NCBI GenBank assembly: GCA_903929655.1
Contig: CAIYVS010000562.1
Span: 1-5,081 of the forward strand
Source: an uncultured Bacteroidota bacterium
Lineage (GTDB): Bacteria; Bacteroidota; Bacteroidia; Chitinophagales; Chitinophagaceae
Length of the DNA stretch: 5,081 nt
Reading direction: 5' to 3'
Position 1 is the first letter of the stretch. Every line of letters starts with the position of its first letter. Both the position numbers and the translations under genes were made by a program. The notes under the pieces were generated by a model that was not told the DNA's origin, did no database searches, and saw only the letters and a list, made by a program, of their open reading frames with translations. Shown here piece after piece: positions 5,023-5,081 of the stretch.

Positions 5023-5081
5023 TTGATAGCGGCTCTGTTGGCGGCGGTGAAGATAGAACTTTGTCATTTAGGTATCAAACT
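4971..5081 (+). pseudogene. Likely continuation of the caspase-like protein in the -1 frame
   Basis: The frame one base back from the upstream gene is open from 4971 (just after a TGA at 4968-4970) to the window end. Its last 20 residues read IDSGSVGGGEDRTLSFRYQT. A Gly-rich segment of this kind is expected after the Cys-bearing strand and helix of caspase-like domains, and the text joins sensibly near residue 204-210 of the upstream frame. The third forward frame is closed here. A one-base loss between 4971 and 5022, a sequencing error, or a recoding event would all fit. The true end lies outside the window. Confidence 0.5.

Overview
The window looks like an accessory, mobile-element-like stretch from a member of the Bacteroidota. 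This is an inference. The DNA is AT-rich, and most genes have no Shine-Dalgarno sequence before the start, which is usual in that phylum. The genes are short, poorly characterised and scattered over both strands, and the only confident protein family is a J-domain protein of a mobile-element type. No rRNA, tRNA, CRISPR array, transposase or integrase was found.

Left part (1-1263): two minus-strand genes abut as stop-start (TAA|ATG). They are a 131-residue protein with two membrane segments (697-1092) and an unrecognised soluble protein that runs off the left edge (1-696, 232 codons visible). A 171-bp divergent spacer with two hairpins separates them from a plus-strand gene at 1264-2010. That gene encodes a four-helix membrane protein resembling the RipA/8xMP family. 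It ends next to a ribosome binding site and start codon that now lead into only 18 codons.

Middle part (2011-3604): three minus-strand genes. A 69-residue basic protein and a 157-residue J-domain protein form a compact two-gene unit, which ends in a clear intrinsic terminator (GNRA-type loop and T-run). Beyond it lies an unrecognised histidine-rich 234-residue protein, tail to tail with the membrane-protein gene.

Right part (3605-4389): about 785 bp with no convincing gene but much structure. There is a roughly 220-bp imperfect nested inverted repeat, richer in G+C than its surroundings. There is also a second copy of the hairpin seen at 1113-1146, followed by more hairpins.

Far right (4390-5081): a protein with a His-Gly...Cys arrangement like caspase-type (CHAT/DUF4347-like) folds. 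Its frame is broken at 5022, but a plausible continuation stays open in the -1 frame to the window end.

Overall, one block (about 2890-4060: J-domain unit, structured repeat, hairpin) looks like mobile-element backbone. The AT-rich orphan genes around it look like cargo. The membrane/soluble pair, the RipA-like membrane protein and the caspase-like protein are each the kind of gene found in defence or conflict islands, but nothing here proves that role.
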